Shown piece by piece: positions 12,479 to 24,262 of a stretch of 64,000 nucleotides of DNA (position 1 is its first letter; the number at the start of each line of letters is the position of its first letter). A program made the translations under genes and the position numbers. The stretch comes from Phytophthora quininea (taxonomy: Eukaryota > Oomycota > Peronosporomycetes > Peronosporales > Peronosporaceae), in contig JAAVTG010000911.1 of NCBI GenBank assembly GCA_011947345.1, positions 1 to 64,000 of the forward strand, written 5' to 3'. The notes below the pieces were generated by a model. That model did not search any database. It was not told the origin of the DNA and saw nothing but the letters and a program-made list of their open reading frames with translations.

Positions 12479-14996
12479 TTATGTTCTATCCACCTTGCTT
12501 TTTGAAAGTATCTCCGCCTGCGACTGTAAAACACGCTCGTAGTCAGTGCAGAGATGGTCGAGTAGCATGCGATTCGAAAGCACCACACGACTGAACTCGT
12601 CCGTCGCGACTTCCACAAACTCGACGATGTCTGGCACTTTGTGGTTCTTGTCTAGAGCATTGGCATCGTTCTGGTGCTTGGACGGGGGTCCTGGCGCGAT
12701 GACGCGGTTTAGGTAAAGAATCCGCCCAGGTGGAAACAAGGGATCGTGACGCAACAGGTTGTCTTCTTCCCATTGTTGTTGACCATTCTCACTCGGCTGC
12801 CATTCTTTGGCAGCTTCATTGTTAGACGACGGCTCAATCCGCTCCCACGGATCGGCATCCTCAAAGACTCCTTCTTGATCACATTTCTTTGGGGAAGTAA
12901 AGCCACTTGCTTCAGTACTTTTCAGCCCCACAACAAACGGCAGATTGCGCGAGATGGTCGCTGCAACATCGTCTAACTCTTCTTGGACGATCGCACTCAG
13001 AGCTTCCGTTTCTCCTTTGATTGTGTCCACGTACTCTTTCACGTTTGTAGTCACGGCAGAAGATACTTTTGATCTGCATTTGAGAAGTCAGATAATCCGG
13101 TTACCTGCTGTGCATTAACAGTCCGAAAACGAAGAGTTAAGACGTACACTTGTTGGCTGATCCTCTCTTTGAGCGAAGCACGCGTTTGATTCATAATGCT
13201 ATCGATTCGAGATCGGAAAAGCTGGAGTTGCGTGGATTCGGCCTCCATATCTCCTCCAATAAAAATATGTGAGCTGGTTAATGCGACTATCTAGATTCAG
13301 CACCCGATCTAGCATTCGGCCCGTACCGGTACTGCTTTTCTTCTTTAGTGATGCTGTCGCAGTCGAGGATGACGTTTGCCGGAGTATTTCTTTCAGCTCT
13401 GTCAGCACACGCTCTAGCTCCTCGGGCTTCTTGACAGCAGTTGACAGTCGCTCCAAAGCTGACACGCTTTCGTCCATGCGTTTCCACCAAAACGAGTCGC
13501 CTACCGAAGCCAACAAATTGGACGTAAGGAGTGCACAACGTTAAACAACAAGAAACTCGGCACCTTTCTGGACATCCTCGAGCTTGAGCAAATTCTTGAC
13601 AAAGGAAACATGCTCAAGTGATAACTTGTCCGTCTTAAAAATGGAGAAAGCAGCATCCAGTTTGTCGGCTAGCAGTGTGTCCACTTCGCTTGCAAACTCT
13701 TTAATGTTTGTCGACGCAAGCTAATCAAAACAAAACATACACAATTTTCCGTTCGTTATTCATCCTCTAATCCCATCCAGCCATTTGTTTCGCACCTGCT
13801 TAACTTCGTCCAACTTGGCTGTGGCTTCGTGCGTCCGTTGTTTAATCTGCAAACTGTCCATTTTACGGAGTGCTTGCTGCAATTCCTCCAGGGTAGCGCG
13901 CTGCTGTTTCTCGACCGCAAGTTTCTGCTTGCGGACTTCTTCCGCAACAAGTCGCCGCAGCACCGTTCGCCAGTCAAAGCGTCTGATTTCATCCTGCAGC
14001 TGAATCAAAGAATGCTGGTGGAGACGCGGCACGCAGTCGTAGCCGTTTATAATGGTCGTGACCAAGTCGCGACTTCCTGTGGCCAAGTCCCGTGTCACGC
14101 ACGCAGGCATGCCAAACGCGTAACAGTGTATCGTCGGGAACTCTTCGCGCAGTTGCATGGCGCTGAGCGCTGCGACGGCAGCACCCAGACTATGGCCGGT
14201 AGACACAAGTTGGTAATCCGGATACTGTTTCGCCATCTCCTGCAGGTCGTCCCGCAAGTGATGTACGAGCCACGTCGCAGCATGCACCATCCCTCGATGG
14301 CCCTGGCCGTCCTGGAACGGCTCGTTCTGCAGACACAAATCCGTGCAGAAATCCAAGAGCGACGCCGTACCGCGAATTATGAGCACAAGCTCGACGCTCG
14401 TGGTCTGCTAGAATGACGCACTTAGGCGAGACCACTCCGCCTGGATGCGCCTTCAGCACGCACTCTCTTGGAACTCCCGCCTCTTCGCAGAACCCTGCCA
14501 CAGACGACGCGTATACAGCGTCACAAACGCGCACGTAGCGCAGCAGCCGCGTTAGTAGCTCCTGTAGACAGCACGACGCTGTCAGATCGCCGCACTAGCT
14601 GATTTTGCTGCAGTCCAAAGCCGCAAACCTGGTCCACAACCAGCGGCTTCTTGTGCGCTTCATCGTGCAGTCCGCCAGCTCTCAGCTTGGTCTTGTACTG
14701 CGCCAACACTGCTCACATATCACTGATTAGTCGCTGGGCACGCAGCATTCGAGTCGGTTGTTTAATGCCGCACCCGAGAGCCCCACGAGCCAATCCGCGG
14801 CGCTCCAGCTCTTGAGCGCCGGGCTCTGTCGCAGCAACCCCAAGCTCTCAGACAGCACCTTGAGCGCCGGCAGCACCTCCACCGACAGCTCCTTGGCCGT
14901 CTCTTGCAGTCGCCGGCCCAGCAGCTCGTCCAGCGCCAGTCGGCGTGGGCTGCTCGACAAGCAGCGGTGAGCACGCAGCAGCACTCGGCGCTGCAT
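12479..14996 (-). CDS. Class 3 lipase (diacylglycerol-lipase-like)
   Basis: The protein has the alpha/beta-hydrolase core of lipase class 3, which hydrolyses acylglycerols. The oxyanion strand IIRGTASLLDF, the nucleophile elbow TGHSLGAA (Ser codon at 14189-14191) and the acid-residue strand NGYDCVPRLH are all visible. The start chosen is MQRRVLLRAHRC at 14996. Its Arg-rich, Ser-rich N-terminus could be a mitochondrial presequence, but that is inference. After the core come coiled-coil-like stretches (about 13.2-13.9 kb) and a long charged tail ending in SKSKVDRT. Several frames are used. Some changes are probably introns (near 13.05-13.15, 13.52-13.75 and 14.55-14.72 kb), while one near 14385 looks like a lost base between ADHERR and ELVLIIRG. 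It is convergent with the VPS13 gene and divergent from Rab21. Exact exon borders are uncertain. Confidence 0.75.
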
Positions 14997-15175
14997 CTTG
15001 AACACTGACGGCCATCAAGCGGACCCACCTGGTGTGTCACATGTCGATGTGGGCCAGTATTTCTGAGAAATAAAAAGAACAAAGAAAAGTCGCTCGGTCC
15101 TTCGACTGCCCCAAGGTGCCAGGCAGCACAGCTCGATCTCTATAGAGGCGTTCCCCTCCCCCTCGCACTGCAGAC
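14997..15175. promoter_or_regulatory. Shared promoter between the lipase and Rab21 genes
   Basis: The two start codons lie head-to-head, 179 nt apart, so both promoters must share this gap or overlap the genes. A pyrimidine-rich tract (15151-15165) precedes the Rab21 ATG. No convincing TATA box is seen. This is inferred from layout only. Confidence 0.5.
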
Positions 15176-16096
15176 ATGGGAGAGCGCGGCACCCGCAAGT
15201 TTAAAGTGGTGCTGCTCGGCGAAGGTGCGCTCCGTTCCCCTTTTCAATGACTTGCAACCTCTTTACAATGTTTTTCTTTTTCTTACCAACTTGGAATTCT
15301 CCGCAGGCCGCGTGGGCAAGACGTCCATCCTGCTGCGCTACATCAAGGGCGAGTACGACGACCGCCAGGTGTCGACGCTGCAGGCCTCGTACCTGGACAA
15401 GCGGCTGGTGGTGGACAACCGCCGAGTGGCGCTCTCGCTCTGGGACACGGCCGGTCAGGAGCGCTTCCACGCGCTGGGCCCCATCTACTACCGGGACGCC
15501 GACGGCGCGCTGCTGGTGTACGACATCACGGACGCCGAGTCCTTCCGCAAAGTCCGCACGTGGGTGCGCGAGCTGCGCCGCATCGTGGGCGACGACATCT
15601 CCATCTGCATCGCCGGCAACAAGAGCGACCTGCACCGTAACCGCAAAGTGCCCGAGGAAGACGCCAGACGCTACGCCGAGTCCGTAGGCGCAGCGCACTT
15701 TGACACCTCGGCCAAGCTCAACCGCGGCCTGGAAGACGTGTTCGTGGAGCTCACCAAGCGCATGCTGACGCGCTCGGCCACCAAAAGAAGCCTGGCAGCG
15801 CCCTGATCGCAGATGACGACGAGGACGACGAGCCGCTGGCCAGACCGCCGCCGAGTTTGCCCAACCGACGGGCAGCGCAGAAAACCGTGCAGCAACAGCA
15901 GCAGCAGGAGGAGGTGAAACAGCCGGGAGCCAGGATGGAGGAGCCGTCTAGAAGTCGCGGTGGCGGACGAGGACAACCCATCCAGATCATCGAGGATGAC
16001 GAAGCCGGATTCAACCCGGCAGCGTCCAGGAGCGGACTAAGAGTGCGTGGAGCCACACATGTGGACACGAGCAAGGCCAAGAGCGGCTGTTGCTAG
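15176..16096 (+). CDS. RAB21: Rab21-type small GTPase
   Basis: Rab21 is an early-endosome GTPase involved in endocytic sorting. Exon 1 (15176-15224) ends inside the P-loop and exon 2 starts at 15307, so splicing rebuilds GEGRVGKTS. The 82-nt intron is 15225-15306 (GTGCGC...CGCAG). Switch II and the rest follow as WDTAGQERFHALGPIYYRD, the guanine-specificity motif GNKSD and the TSAK motif. LGPIYYRD and TLQAS are typical of Rab21. The frame ends early at 15806, but one extra A in the AAAA run at 15783-15786 opens a continuous tail. That tail is acidic, then has a CAG-encoded Gln run (about 15893-15905), and finishes in SGCC, a double-cysteine prenylation signal. The product would be about 279 residues, longer than usual Rab21 because of the tail. 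The prenylation motif argues that the tail is real and the break is an error. Confidence 0.92.
15225..15306 (+). other. Intron in the Rab21 gene
   Basis: The GTGCGC...CCGCAG intron splits the glycine codon of the P-loop. It is supported by restoration of the GxxxxGKT motif. Confidence 0.9.
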
Positions 16097-16643
16097 GGAG
16101 GAAGGAGCAGAATTTTGTCAAGACACAGGACAAGTGAGCCACAGAGGAAAAAAAACAAACGAGGTAATGGAAAATGAAGACAATGGTGCGTGTGCGTTGA
16201 TTTGTTACTTGAGCGTGCAGTGTGGCACTGGTTCTGATGTCGTTGCGGTTCATCCTGCACTACCAGATCAAGTTATCGTGCTCGCTTTCCTTTTGGCTCA
16301 GATGCAAGTCTCGGTACATGCACTTGCACTGGCAACAATGGCGGGCGAAAGCCAACTGCAGCAACAAGCATCGCGAGGATTACGCCGCGCTGCCGGCGGA
16401 GTTCCTAAATGCCATTCTGAAGATATATAGATCCAAACGTAATACTCGGCTTGAGGGCTGGACTAACAGATTGCAGACCGCAGCACCGTGTTTAATACAA
16501 ATAGAGATATTTGCGGCAGTTGCGTGTATGGAACTGCTTGAACTCGTCACTTACAACATCAAATAGCAGTGCTTCCCCCGTGAAATCGCCTTGAAGAAAC
16601 CTCTTTTTTTCTTGAAGAGCTCATTCGCAGTTGTGATCAGCAC
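16097..16643. other. Intergenic gap after Rab21
   Basis: About 550 nt between the convergent Rab21 and vezatin-like genes. It should hold both 3' untranslated regions. No gene, RNA or repeat is supported. Confidence 0.5.
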
Positions 16644-18634
16644 TTAACTCTCGAGGACATCGCTTTGCTGAAGTGGAAGTGATTTCTGAAGTAAAGATTG
16701 AAGCTCCATACTGAAGGCACTGACTGCAGAACTTGTGTCATGGCGTGGATGCAACATTGGACGTCGTCGAGGTCCACGTGGTGGTGCCCGTGGCAACGCA
16801 AACGAAGCATTGGGAGCAGGAGGAAGTGGTGAATCACTGTCACTGTCCCGTGTCGCCTTAGGTTGCGCCGGATCTTGATCGACTTGCTTGGTTCTCCCTG
16901 TATACGAGTTAGCTTGGCGATAAGCCAATACATCTCGGAGCTCGCGCACAAACAGCGGCTTTGCCGCAGCAGAGGATGCTGTGGTGTCGGCTTCCTGCTG
17001 CTTCAAGAGAGCTTGCAAGTCGAAACCCTCGTCGCCTGTGCTCGTGCCCGTGAAAATTACAGTGCAGTCAGAGTCTTCGAGGTCAGGGACGGTTGGTGCA
17101 TCAGGTGGAATGATCGTCGGGACAGCATCATAGTGTTCCTTTTCACCGTTAGTGTGCGCACTCGCGAAAGCTTTAGGATCATTCGATCTAACGGCGTGGG
17201 TTGCCGCTTCGTAGTCACCCCACACCTTTTGCAGTTGATGTACCAGCTCACCCATTGCCTCGGTAGATGTCGACAGGCTATCTGTGCCCGACGCTACTTC
17301 ATATTGCGCGGCAATCACCAACGCGCTTAGGGTCTCGCTCGTTGATCGGAGTTCTTGAAGCTGGATCGCAATGCTGCTACGATGAGGGCCACCTTTCACA
17401 TTAGGTAGCTGTTGTTTATCCTGAAAAGACTGACGTACGGACTTGGGGGCGACATAGCTGCAGGATCGCTCGCTGCATTCCACGACTCCAACACCCCAGA
17501 CCAGCAACTCAATCTGCAAATGAACTCACCAACGGCGGTATGATGCAGCCCTAACACTCGGAACACATTGTCTTTACGAGGAGAGCTGGTACGCGCCAAA
17601 CTCCGCACAAGAACCGAATATACGGCGTATTCCAGCTGGAGCGAGGCCCGACTGTGTTGCTTTGTAAGAGCAGTGAGCAATAGCGATGGCGCTTGAGAGT
17701 TTTCAGCTTTGTTGTCAACCTCATCAGATAGTCGCATGACCTCGCCGTTTGTCACGAAACGAGATGTCAGAGACTCGAGCTGATCATTTACTGCACGTAG
17801 TCTCCTTCTCAGCGGCAGACAACGCAAGTGGTGCTTTACAGCAGCACTGCCATCACCACTATCTTCACCAGATGCATCAGTAGAAGTCATAGCGGAGTCC
17901 TCGAGACGGCCAATGGGTGGGAGCATCCCGGCACCCAACCGGTAGCCTCGACTCGCCAGCTCTGCCCGCTTCACTAGCGTCAAGCTACTATTAAAGGCTT
18001 TCTTAAACTTATCGAGAGCCTGGTCGAAAGAGCGAAACTTGTCCACCAGCCGCTTAGCTCTCACATCATGGCAATAAAGCAGCATCCGAACACTCAGCTC
18101 CAACGCCAACAGAGCGAGAACAATCAGTGCAGCACTCCAGGCCACCATCCTGAGCAAACTTCCTTTCATCGCCACAATTGCGACAGCTCCCATTGAAACA
18201 GCAGACAGCACAATATTCCTCCACAGACTCTCGACCTTCAACTCGATGACATCCAGCAGCATCAGCGCAGCAAACTGCCGCCCCCAGTGCTCGCCCTTCG
18301 TAAACAACTTCCCATCCAGTCCGCCGACCTGCTGCAGCTCCTCTCTGACCAAATAATCCATCAGAGGGTGAACCTCTTGCAACGCTGCCACTGCTCACCT
18401 GAATGTGGGTCGCACCAAACGCAGCCAAGGGATCACTCTATGTAGCAACAGCATCTGCAGCCTCCTGTCGACTCTTACGGCCCAGTCTCCATCACTCGCA
18501 GTCTTCCTCTCCGGTCGCTTCTCCTTCCTCGGACACGTCTCCGTCAGCATCTGCGCCATCGAACCGCCATCCTCATCCTCCAGCCCCGCCAGATACTGCC
18601 CCAAAGGCGACGACTTGTTGACCGCCAGCTCCAT
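16644..18634 (-). CDS. Vezatin-like (myosin-binding) membrane protein
   Basis: Three exons fit: 18634-18399, 18344-17530 and 17457-16644. They are separated by introns at 18345-18398 (54 nt, GTGAGC...GTCAG) and 17458-17529 (72 nt, GTGAGT...TGCAG). The first splice keeps the frame (TFR to REELQQ). The second leaves one base missing, perhaps in the C run near 17450. The protein would be about 621 residues. Exon 2 shows two adjacent membrane helices (SMGAVAIVAMKG...MVAWSAALIVLALLALE). They are followed by a helical segment with LVKRAELASRGYRLG and PIGRLE. That two-helix-plus-'EL.SRG' arrangement resembles the vezatin/myosin-binding domain, whose members link membranes to myosin and adhesion complexes. 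The remainder is acidic, low-complexity and probably cytosolic. The start at 18634 (MELAVNKSS) was chosen because the upstream extension runs into the coding strand of the divergent glucosidase. The family call rests on motif memory. Confidence 0.6.
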
Positions 18635-18737
18635 TTTACGAAGCTGCCATCTTTCCGACACACTGATCTGGTTAACCTTGGTTTCACTATGGTGCAACGG
18701 CCTCACTTGCTCATTCGCCGCGTGGATCTCGTTGAGG
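18635..18737. promoter_or_regulatory. Very short bidirectional promoter
   Basis: Only 103 nt separate the start codons of the vezatin-like gene (-) and glucosidase II alpha (+). A sequence close to the oomycete initiator (CTCATTCG, 18710-18717) lies 21-28 nt before the + strand ATG. Its last base deviates from the YTCANTYY consensus. The layout is seen directly; the promoter function is inferred. Confidence 0.5.
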
Positions 18738-21700
18738 ATGAGGCTGTTGCTCCTGTTGGCGCTGCTGCTGCCCGTGGCGGCCGTGGACCGCAGCAAGTTC
18801 CGCACATGCGACAAGACCCAGTTCTGCAGCAAGTTCCGCAACGTCGAGCGCTCTGCGTCCGCCTACGAAGTCTCCGTCCGCAGCTTTGAGTTGGACGAAT
18901 CCGCCAACCTCGTTCGCTTCGACGTGGAGAGCGCCCAGAGCTCCCTCCCGCTGCAAGGCTCTCTAGGGTTCGTCCTAAGAGCAGAGCACTCCCAAGTGCC
19001 GGCTCTGCGGCTGCGATTGGCTGAGAAGTTCGCGGATCCGGCGGACCCCAAGACCCGGTGGGCCAGTGAAGACATTCTGGAGCCGGCGGCGGACCAAACG
19101 CGGCCCATTCAGCAGATCAAGAAGGAGGACGCTCAGCTCAAGACTGAGGTGGGCCAAGACACGCTACTGTTCGCTCCTGTTGGGCTAGAGAGCATTCAAG
19201 TGGTGGCTGCCTTGCGGCTGAAGGCTCCTTTCGGAGTGGACTTGTATCTGGACGGAGAGAAGGTGTTGTCCACGAACGACGACGGGCTATTCCACTATGA
19301 AGTGCGTCAGGATCGTTCGGTTGCTGAAGCACAAGCGGGAGCAGCGGCGGACCCAGCGGCGGTTGATGAACACGAAGGGAAAGTGATTGTGGACTATGGC
19401 GAGGATGGGCTCGCCATCTACGAGGACGGCTCGGTGCAGAAGAAAGCGGACCATACGACCACGACCACTGCGACGGTAGATACAGGCGGCAAGGTGGAAG
19501 GCTGGGAGGAGTCTTTCGGAGGACACACGGACAAGAAGAAGTTCGGACCGAGCTCCATGGGGCTGGATGTGTCTTTCCACGGCGCTGCGGACTCCCCCAG
19601 ATCTCTGTATGGTATTCCCGAGCATGCTACGGACTTTGTGTTGAAGGACACGATTGAGGAGGCTACCGAAGAGGAGGCCCAGGAGGGACAGAAGAGGAAA
19701 GCCGTGACCGATCCGTACCGCCTGTATAACTTGGACGTGTTCGAGTACGAGCTGGACAACCCCATGGCATTGTATGGGTCGATTCCTGTGATGGTGGCGC
19801 CCAACAAGCACAACACGGTGGGTATGTTTTGGAACAACCCGAGTGAGACGTTCGTGGACATTTGGACCAACGAGGAGGCGAACAGCAAGAGCAGTCACTG
19901 GATCAGCGAGTCAGGTGTATTCGACCTGTTCCTGATGGCAGGCCCCAGTAGCTCTGATCTCTTCTCGCAGTACACTTCGCTGACGGGTCGCGCCCAGCTG
20001 CCTCCGCTGTTTGCGCTAGGCTATCATCAGTGCCGCTGGAACTACAAAAACGAGGCGGATGTGGCGCGCGTGGACGCTGGATTCGATGAGCATTTGATCC
20101 CGTACGACGTGCTGTGGCTTGACATTGAGCACACGGATGGCAAGCGCTATTTCACGTGGGACGAGCACGCCTTCCCGACGCCGATCAACATGCAGGAAGG
20201 GGTGGCGCGTTCCGGTCGCAAGATGGTCACGATTGTGGACCCACACATCAAGGTGAGCCAGTCCAAGGACAAGAAGCCATACTACATTCACACGGAAGCC
20301 GAAGAACTCGGTCTCTTCGTCAAAGACGAACAGGGCAACGACTTCAAAGGTTGGTGCTGGCCGGGAGAGTCTTCTTATGTTGATTTTACATCTCCGAAGG
20401 CTCGTGCTTGGTGGCGCCACCAGTTCCGTTACGAAAACTACCAAGGAAGCACGAAGCACCTGTACACGTGGAACGACATGAACGAGCCGTCGGTCTTTAA
20501 CGGCCCCGAAGTCTCCATGCGGAAGGGCTGCATGAGCATTGCTGGCGTCGAGCACCGTGAATGGCACAACCTGTACGGCATTCTGTTCCAACGCTCGACC
20601 ATGGAAGGCCAACTTGTTCGACAGCAACCTCCGCTGGAGCCTCTTTCTGCCTTCGCTGAGAACCTGGAACTCGTGCCGGAGATGCAGCGCCCATTTGTGT
20701 TGTCTCGAGCATTCTCGGCTGGTTCGCAGCGCTATGGTGCGGTCTGGACGGGTGACAACACTGCTGAGTGGGGCCACCTCCACTACTCCACCAAGATGCT
20801 GCTGTCCATGTCGGTTGCCGGACTAACGTTCGTGGGGGCTGATGTGGGCGGCTTCTTTGGCAACCCCTCGACGGAGCTGCTCACACGCTGGAACCAGGCT
20901 GCCATCTACCAGCCTTTCTTCCGCGGCCACGCTCACCACGACTCCAACCGGCGTGAGCCGTGGGTCTTCGGCGAGCCGACGACGTCGCGCATCCGGGCTG
21001 CCATTCGCGAGCGCTACGCCATGCTGCCTTACATCTACACGCTTTTCTACGCGTGCTACGCTCGTGGCATGCCCGTCATGCGACCGCTCTGGGTGCATTT
21101 CCCGCAGCAGCCTCAGAGCTTCAGCGAAGAGGACCAGTTCCTGCTGGGAGATGCACTGCTCGTAAAGCCGATCGTGAAGGAGGGCGTGGAGGCGACGCAT
21201 GTGTTCCTGCCGACCGAAGACGTCCAGAAGCAAACGGTCTGGTATCTCGTGACCGACGGCTTCAAGCGATTCTTCGGCGGCAAGACGTATGAGAACGTGC
21301 CCGCGCCCATCGACGCGATTCCGGTGTTCCAGCGCGGCGGCTCGATTCTGCCTCGCAAGCAGCGCGTGCGCCGCAACTCGGAGCTCATGCGTGACGACCC
21401 GATCACGCTGGTGATTGCGCTGGACGAGAACCTTGAGGCTCGTGGCAATCTGTACGTGGACGACGAGCACTCGCTCGCCACAGAGCTGCAAGGGGAGGGG
21501 ACGCTGGTTTCATTCCACCAGACCAAGGAAGGATTGCGATCCACGGCGACCAACGCCAGTGCGGAGGGAAATCGCTACTCTTCGCTCATGTGGGTGGAGC
21601 GCATCGAGGTGCACGGTTTCCAGTCCGAGGTCAATGTCCCCAAGCAGGTGCTCGTGGGGGCGACCGCAAGGTGGAGTTCCAGTATGATGCTGCCAGTGAC

Positions 21701-21781
21701 CGCCTCGTGGTGCGCAAGCCGCAGGTGCTGGTCACGGACGACTGGGAGCTCCGCTTCGTGTACGAGCAGGCCCTCGAGTAA
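18738..21781 (+). CDS. GANAB: Glucosidase II alpha subunit (GH31)
   Basis: This ER glycosidase trims the inner glucoses from N-glycans and so gates calnexin-type folding control. The start MRLLLLLALLLPVAA is a clear signal peptide. The reading frame is open further upstream but would cross the divergent promoter. GH31 signatures are complete: DVLWLDIEHTDG, the nucleophile in TWNDMNEPSVF (Asp at residue 580), the acid/base in WTGDNTAEWGH (Asp at residue 673) and the substrate motif FFRGHAHHDS. The length of about 1014 residues is near that of eukaryotic glucosidase II alpha. The last 40 codons sit in another frame: one G lost from the GGGGG run at 21656-21660 would restore GGDRKVEFQYDAASD through to the final EQALE. 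There is no ER retention signal, as expected for a subunit held by its beta partner. No intron is seen. Confidence 0.93.
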
Positions 21782-22743
21782 ATAGAGAAGGGGGCCAGTA
21801 CGGTTTGCAAGTCGGAAGTGTACATGTCACCTTAACCATTGCGGCAATAGCTAGAAGCGAGGTTGGCTAGGCCGGCTCATGTCGACATTGCCTACGATTC
21901 TCACATGGTCTCACTCAAACAGCAAAAAAAAGGATGTACATACATGCTGGCAATTTTCACCTGCAACACTTGCGCTAGACAAGACGACAAGAGTAGAGAG
22001 CGCTGCAAGATGGCCCAAGCAAGCAGCCGAGAAGTGCCTGACACCTCTGACCGAATCCTCATCTGTCGTCGTTTACTACTCAGCTCCGCAGCGTTTCGTG
22101 AGGACGACTAGAATTAGTCGGCAACGGGCCGCCACTTGCTGCGAGCAACCGGCGATGTTGGCCTGTGGAGCTCTATATGGCTCCAACGCATTAGCCTTGT
22201 GCCGCGTCGAGTCTCTATCTTTCGGGGCCTGGAGGGTCTCTCCGCCTGTCGTCGTGGCATGCAAACTCGTACCGGTACCTTTGCTATACGAATGGCAGGG
22301 CAACTGCAGTAGTCAGCTCTGCAAGCCGGATCGCCTTTTTGCTGTTAGTGAACCGTTACTAGCGCTCACTTCAACTTCACGTGTATCGCTACTACACACC
22401 CAAGATTTGAGTTACACCAACGATTCGCACACTTCCATCGTCCCCAACGATGCTTGCGTATTGCAGCAGCGCTCCCCAGGACACGACGCACGAGGTTATT
22501 CGCCTGCTGGTCCTGTTCATCTCTCTCGCGGCCGCCGCCAGCTGAGCCGGCGCCTGTTCTTCTCGTCCAGCGTAACGCCTCATACCAAAACGTCTGGTTG
22601 CACTTTAACTGGCCAGAGAGAGGAAAGTGCGTTGGCGTACTCGCCCCAGACACTCGCGATCCCGGCGCTTGTCAGCCTCATTCTCCTTTCCACCTTACTT
22701 GAGGCAAGCCTCCAGTCCCCAGCCTTCTCTACGAGCCTCCCCA
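21782..22743. other. Intergenic region upstream of the GPI-protein gene
   Basis: About 960 nt without a supported gene. Long open frames on the + strand lack recognisable motifs. The last 70 nt hold the likely core promoter of the next gene. Confidence 0.5.
22677..22684 (+). promoter_or_regulatory. Oomycete-type initiator (Inr)
   Basis: CTCATTCT matches YTCANTYY fully and is followed by a pyrimidine-rich stretch (CCTTTCC). The predicted first transcribed base is the A at 22680, 64 nt before the ATG at 22744. Confidence 0.55.
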
Positions 22744-24262
22744 ATGAAGCTCAGCTCAATCCTGCTCGCTGTTACCGGTCTGGCGGCCTCGGTCTGCGCG
22801 CAAACAAACACAACCAGCTCGGCTGCGGCTTCCACCGCTACCTCTACGGCTGCGACGGTCGCTCCAGAAACCACCTCCACGGCCTCCAATACGGCATCCT
22901 CGGTTGTAACGACAACTTCGTCGGGCAAAGATGTTTTCGCCAAACTCAAGACGACAACCCACCCGAAAGACTCGTACCACATGCCGCCGGTTCGAGTCGT
23001 ACACGCCCGCGTGCAGAGCGACTCGCCCATTCTCGTGGACGGCGCTTTCGTCTCGAGCTACGGACACGGCGACCTCGATGCCGGTTACCTGAGTGCGATG
23101 GACACTGTCAACACAGCTTCCGTCGAGGGAGCACTAATGTACGTGCAGGCGGAAGGAATCAACGTCAACAACCGCGCTAAGGAGCAGCGCTGCGTGCGAA
23201 AGACCAAGATGGCAAACATCGTCTTCTACGAGATCCTCATTGCGCAGACCAACGAGACCATCGCCCAGTTCCAGAATACCTGGGAGACCCCGAGTACGGT
23301 CCGATGCTACCAATGGACAGTGGCCGATGCACTCCTCTAAAGGGCGACAGCGACTTCCCCGTCGAGTGCCTGCAGTTCAACGGAGACAAAGGGCAGCCCG
23401 ACGTCGGTCCGTTCGTTGGTGGTGGCACCAAGAACGACGATGTGCGCGCTCCGTATCCCGACAATTACTGGTTCTCCTTCCCCAACACTTGCCCATTGGA
23501 GGCGTGGAGCAACAAGACTGCCGAGTGCCGCAACAGCACCCGCAAGGGACTTTGCCCATTTGGTGAGAGTCCGGATGGCGTCGAATGCACGTTCGCCTAC
23601 AACATTTTGGGCTGGGTGACTATCGACGACATCGTAGGCATCACCTCGATCAACAACACTGAGACTGGATCCACGTACGCCAACTTCACCGAGTGGTGCA
23701 TGGCCGACTTAAACAACACTGAGTTCGCCGCCGACAAGACAACGGGTGAGATGGAGGCTGGGCTACCCTTCTGGGATAACCCGCTCAACTCGACTGCCAA
23801 CGCTGAGCGCGCTAAGGCTGTGGTTACCAAGTACGAAGAGACCCGGTCCTTAGGCTCCACTCAGATCGACACAAGCGTTCTGTCGGCCTTCCGTGCTCTC
23901 CCCACCGTGGAGGAACTCGCTGCTGCCAACCCGCCTTGCTACAAGACGGTCTCGTCCTGCGGGTCTGGCAACGGCTGCAGGCGCGTCGGCTACTCGCAGA
24001 TCTGCACAGCATGCCAAGCTGGCGAGAAGTGCGAGACAAGCGGAAGCGGATTCAAATTCCCAGAGCTTGCAAAGGCGCCCACGGATCTGTCGGGGAGTCA
24101 AACGACGACCAGCAAGGAAGCGCTCGACAATTCCGAAAGAGTTTCGACTCGTCCAGTTCCAAGGCAAAATCGTCGTCAAGCCACTCCAGCGATGCCGCAT
24201 CCATGACCTTTGCTGCCGCTGGGATGGCATTTGCCTTGGTTGCCGCGACGCTGACTATGTAA
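22744..24262 (+). CDS. Secreted, probably GPI-anchored glycoprotein of unknown function
   Basis: The N-terminus MKLSSILLAVTGLAASVCAQ is a signal peptide. A Thr/Ser/Ala-rich spacer follows (about residues 21-60), typical of O-glycosylated surface proteins. The body carries many N-glycosylation sequons (NKT, NST, NTT, NNT, NFT) and paired cysteines, ending with a Cys-rich block near 23935-24045 (CYKTVSSCGSGNGCRR...CTACQAGEKC). The C-terminus is a Ser/Lys-rich linker plus a hydrophobic tail (MTFAAAGMAFALVAATLTM), which looks like a GPI-attachment signal. Two one-base losses, near 23325 and 24137 (GAAAG), must be allowed to join the three frames. The spacing of signals at both ends supports one protein of about 506 residues. 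I do not recognise the family. An outer-surface or cell-wall protein is the natural inference. Confidence 0.75.

Noticed and set aside
19287..19898. Long open frames on the - strand inside the glucosidase II gene (also 20016-20783 and 20823-21491)
   Set aside because: They are shadows of a strongly conserved GH31 gene. GC-rich third positions keep the opposite strand open.
22980..22995. GGTTCGAGTC resembling a tRNA T-arm
   Set aside because: It lies within the coding frame of the GPI protein and no acceptor or anticodon arms surround it.
21879..23180. 433-codon + strand frame upstream of and overlapping the GPI-protein gene
   Set aside because: It overlaps the signal-peptide gene in another frame, has no domain, and crosses the predicted initiator.
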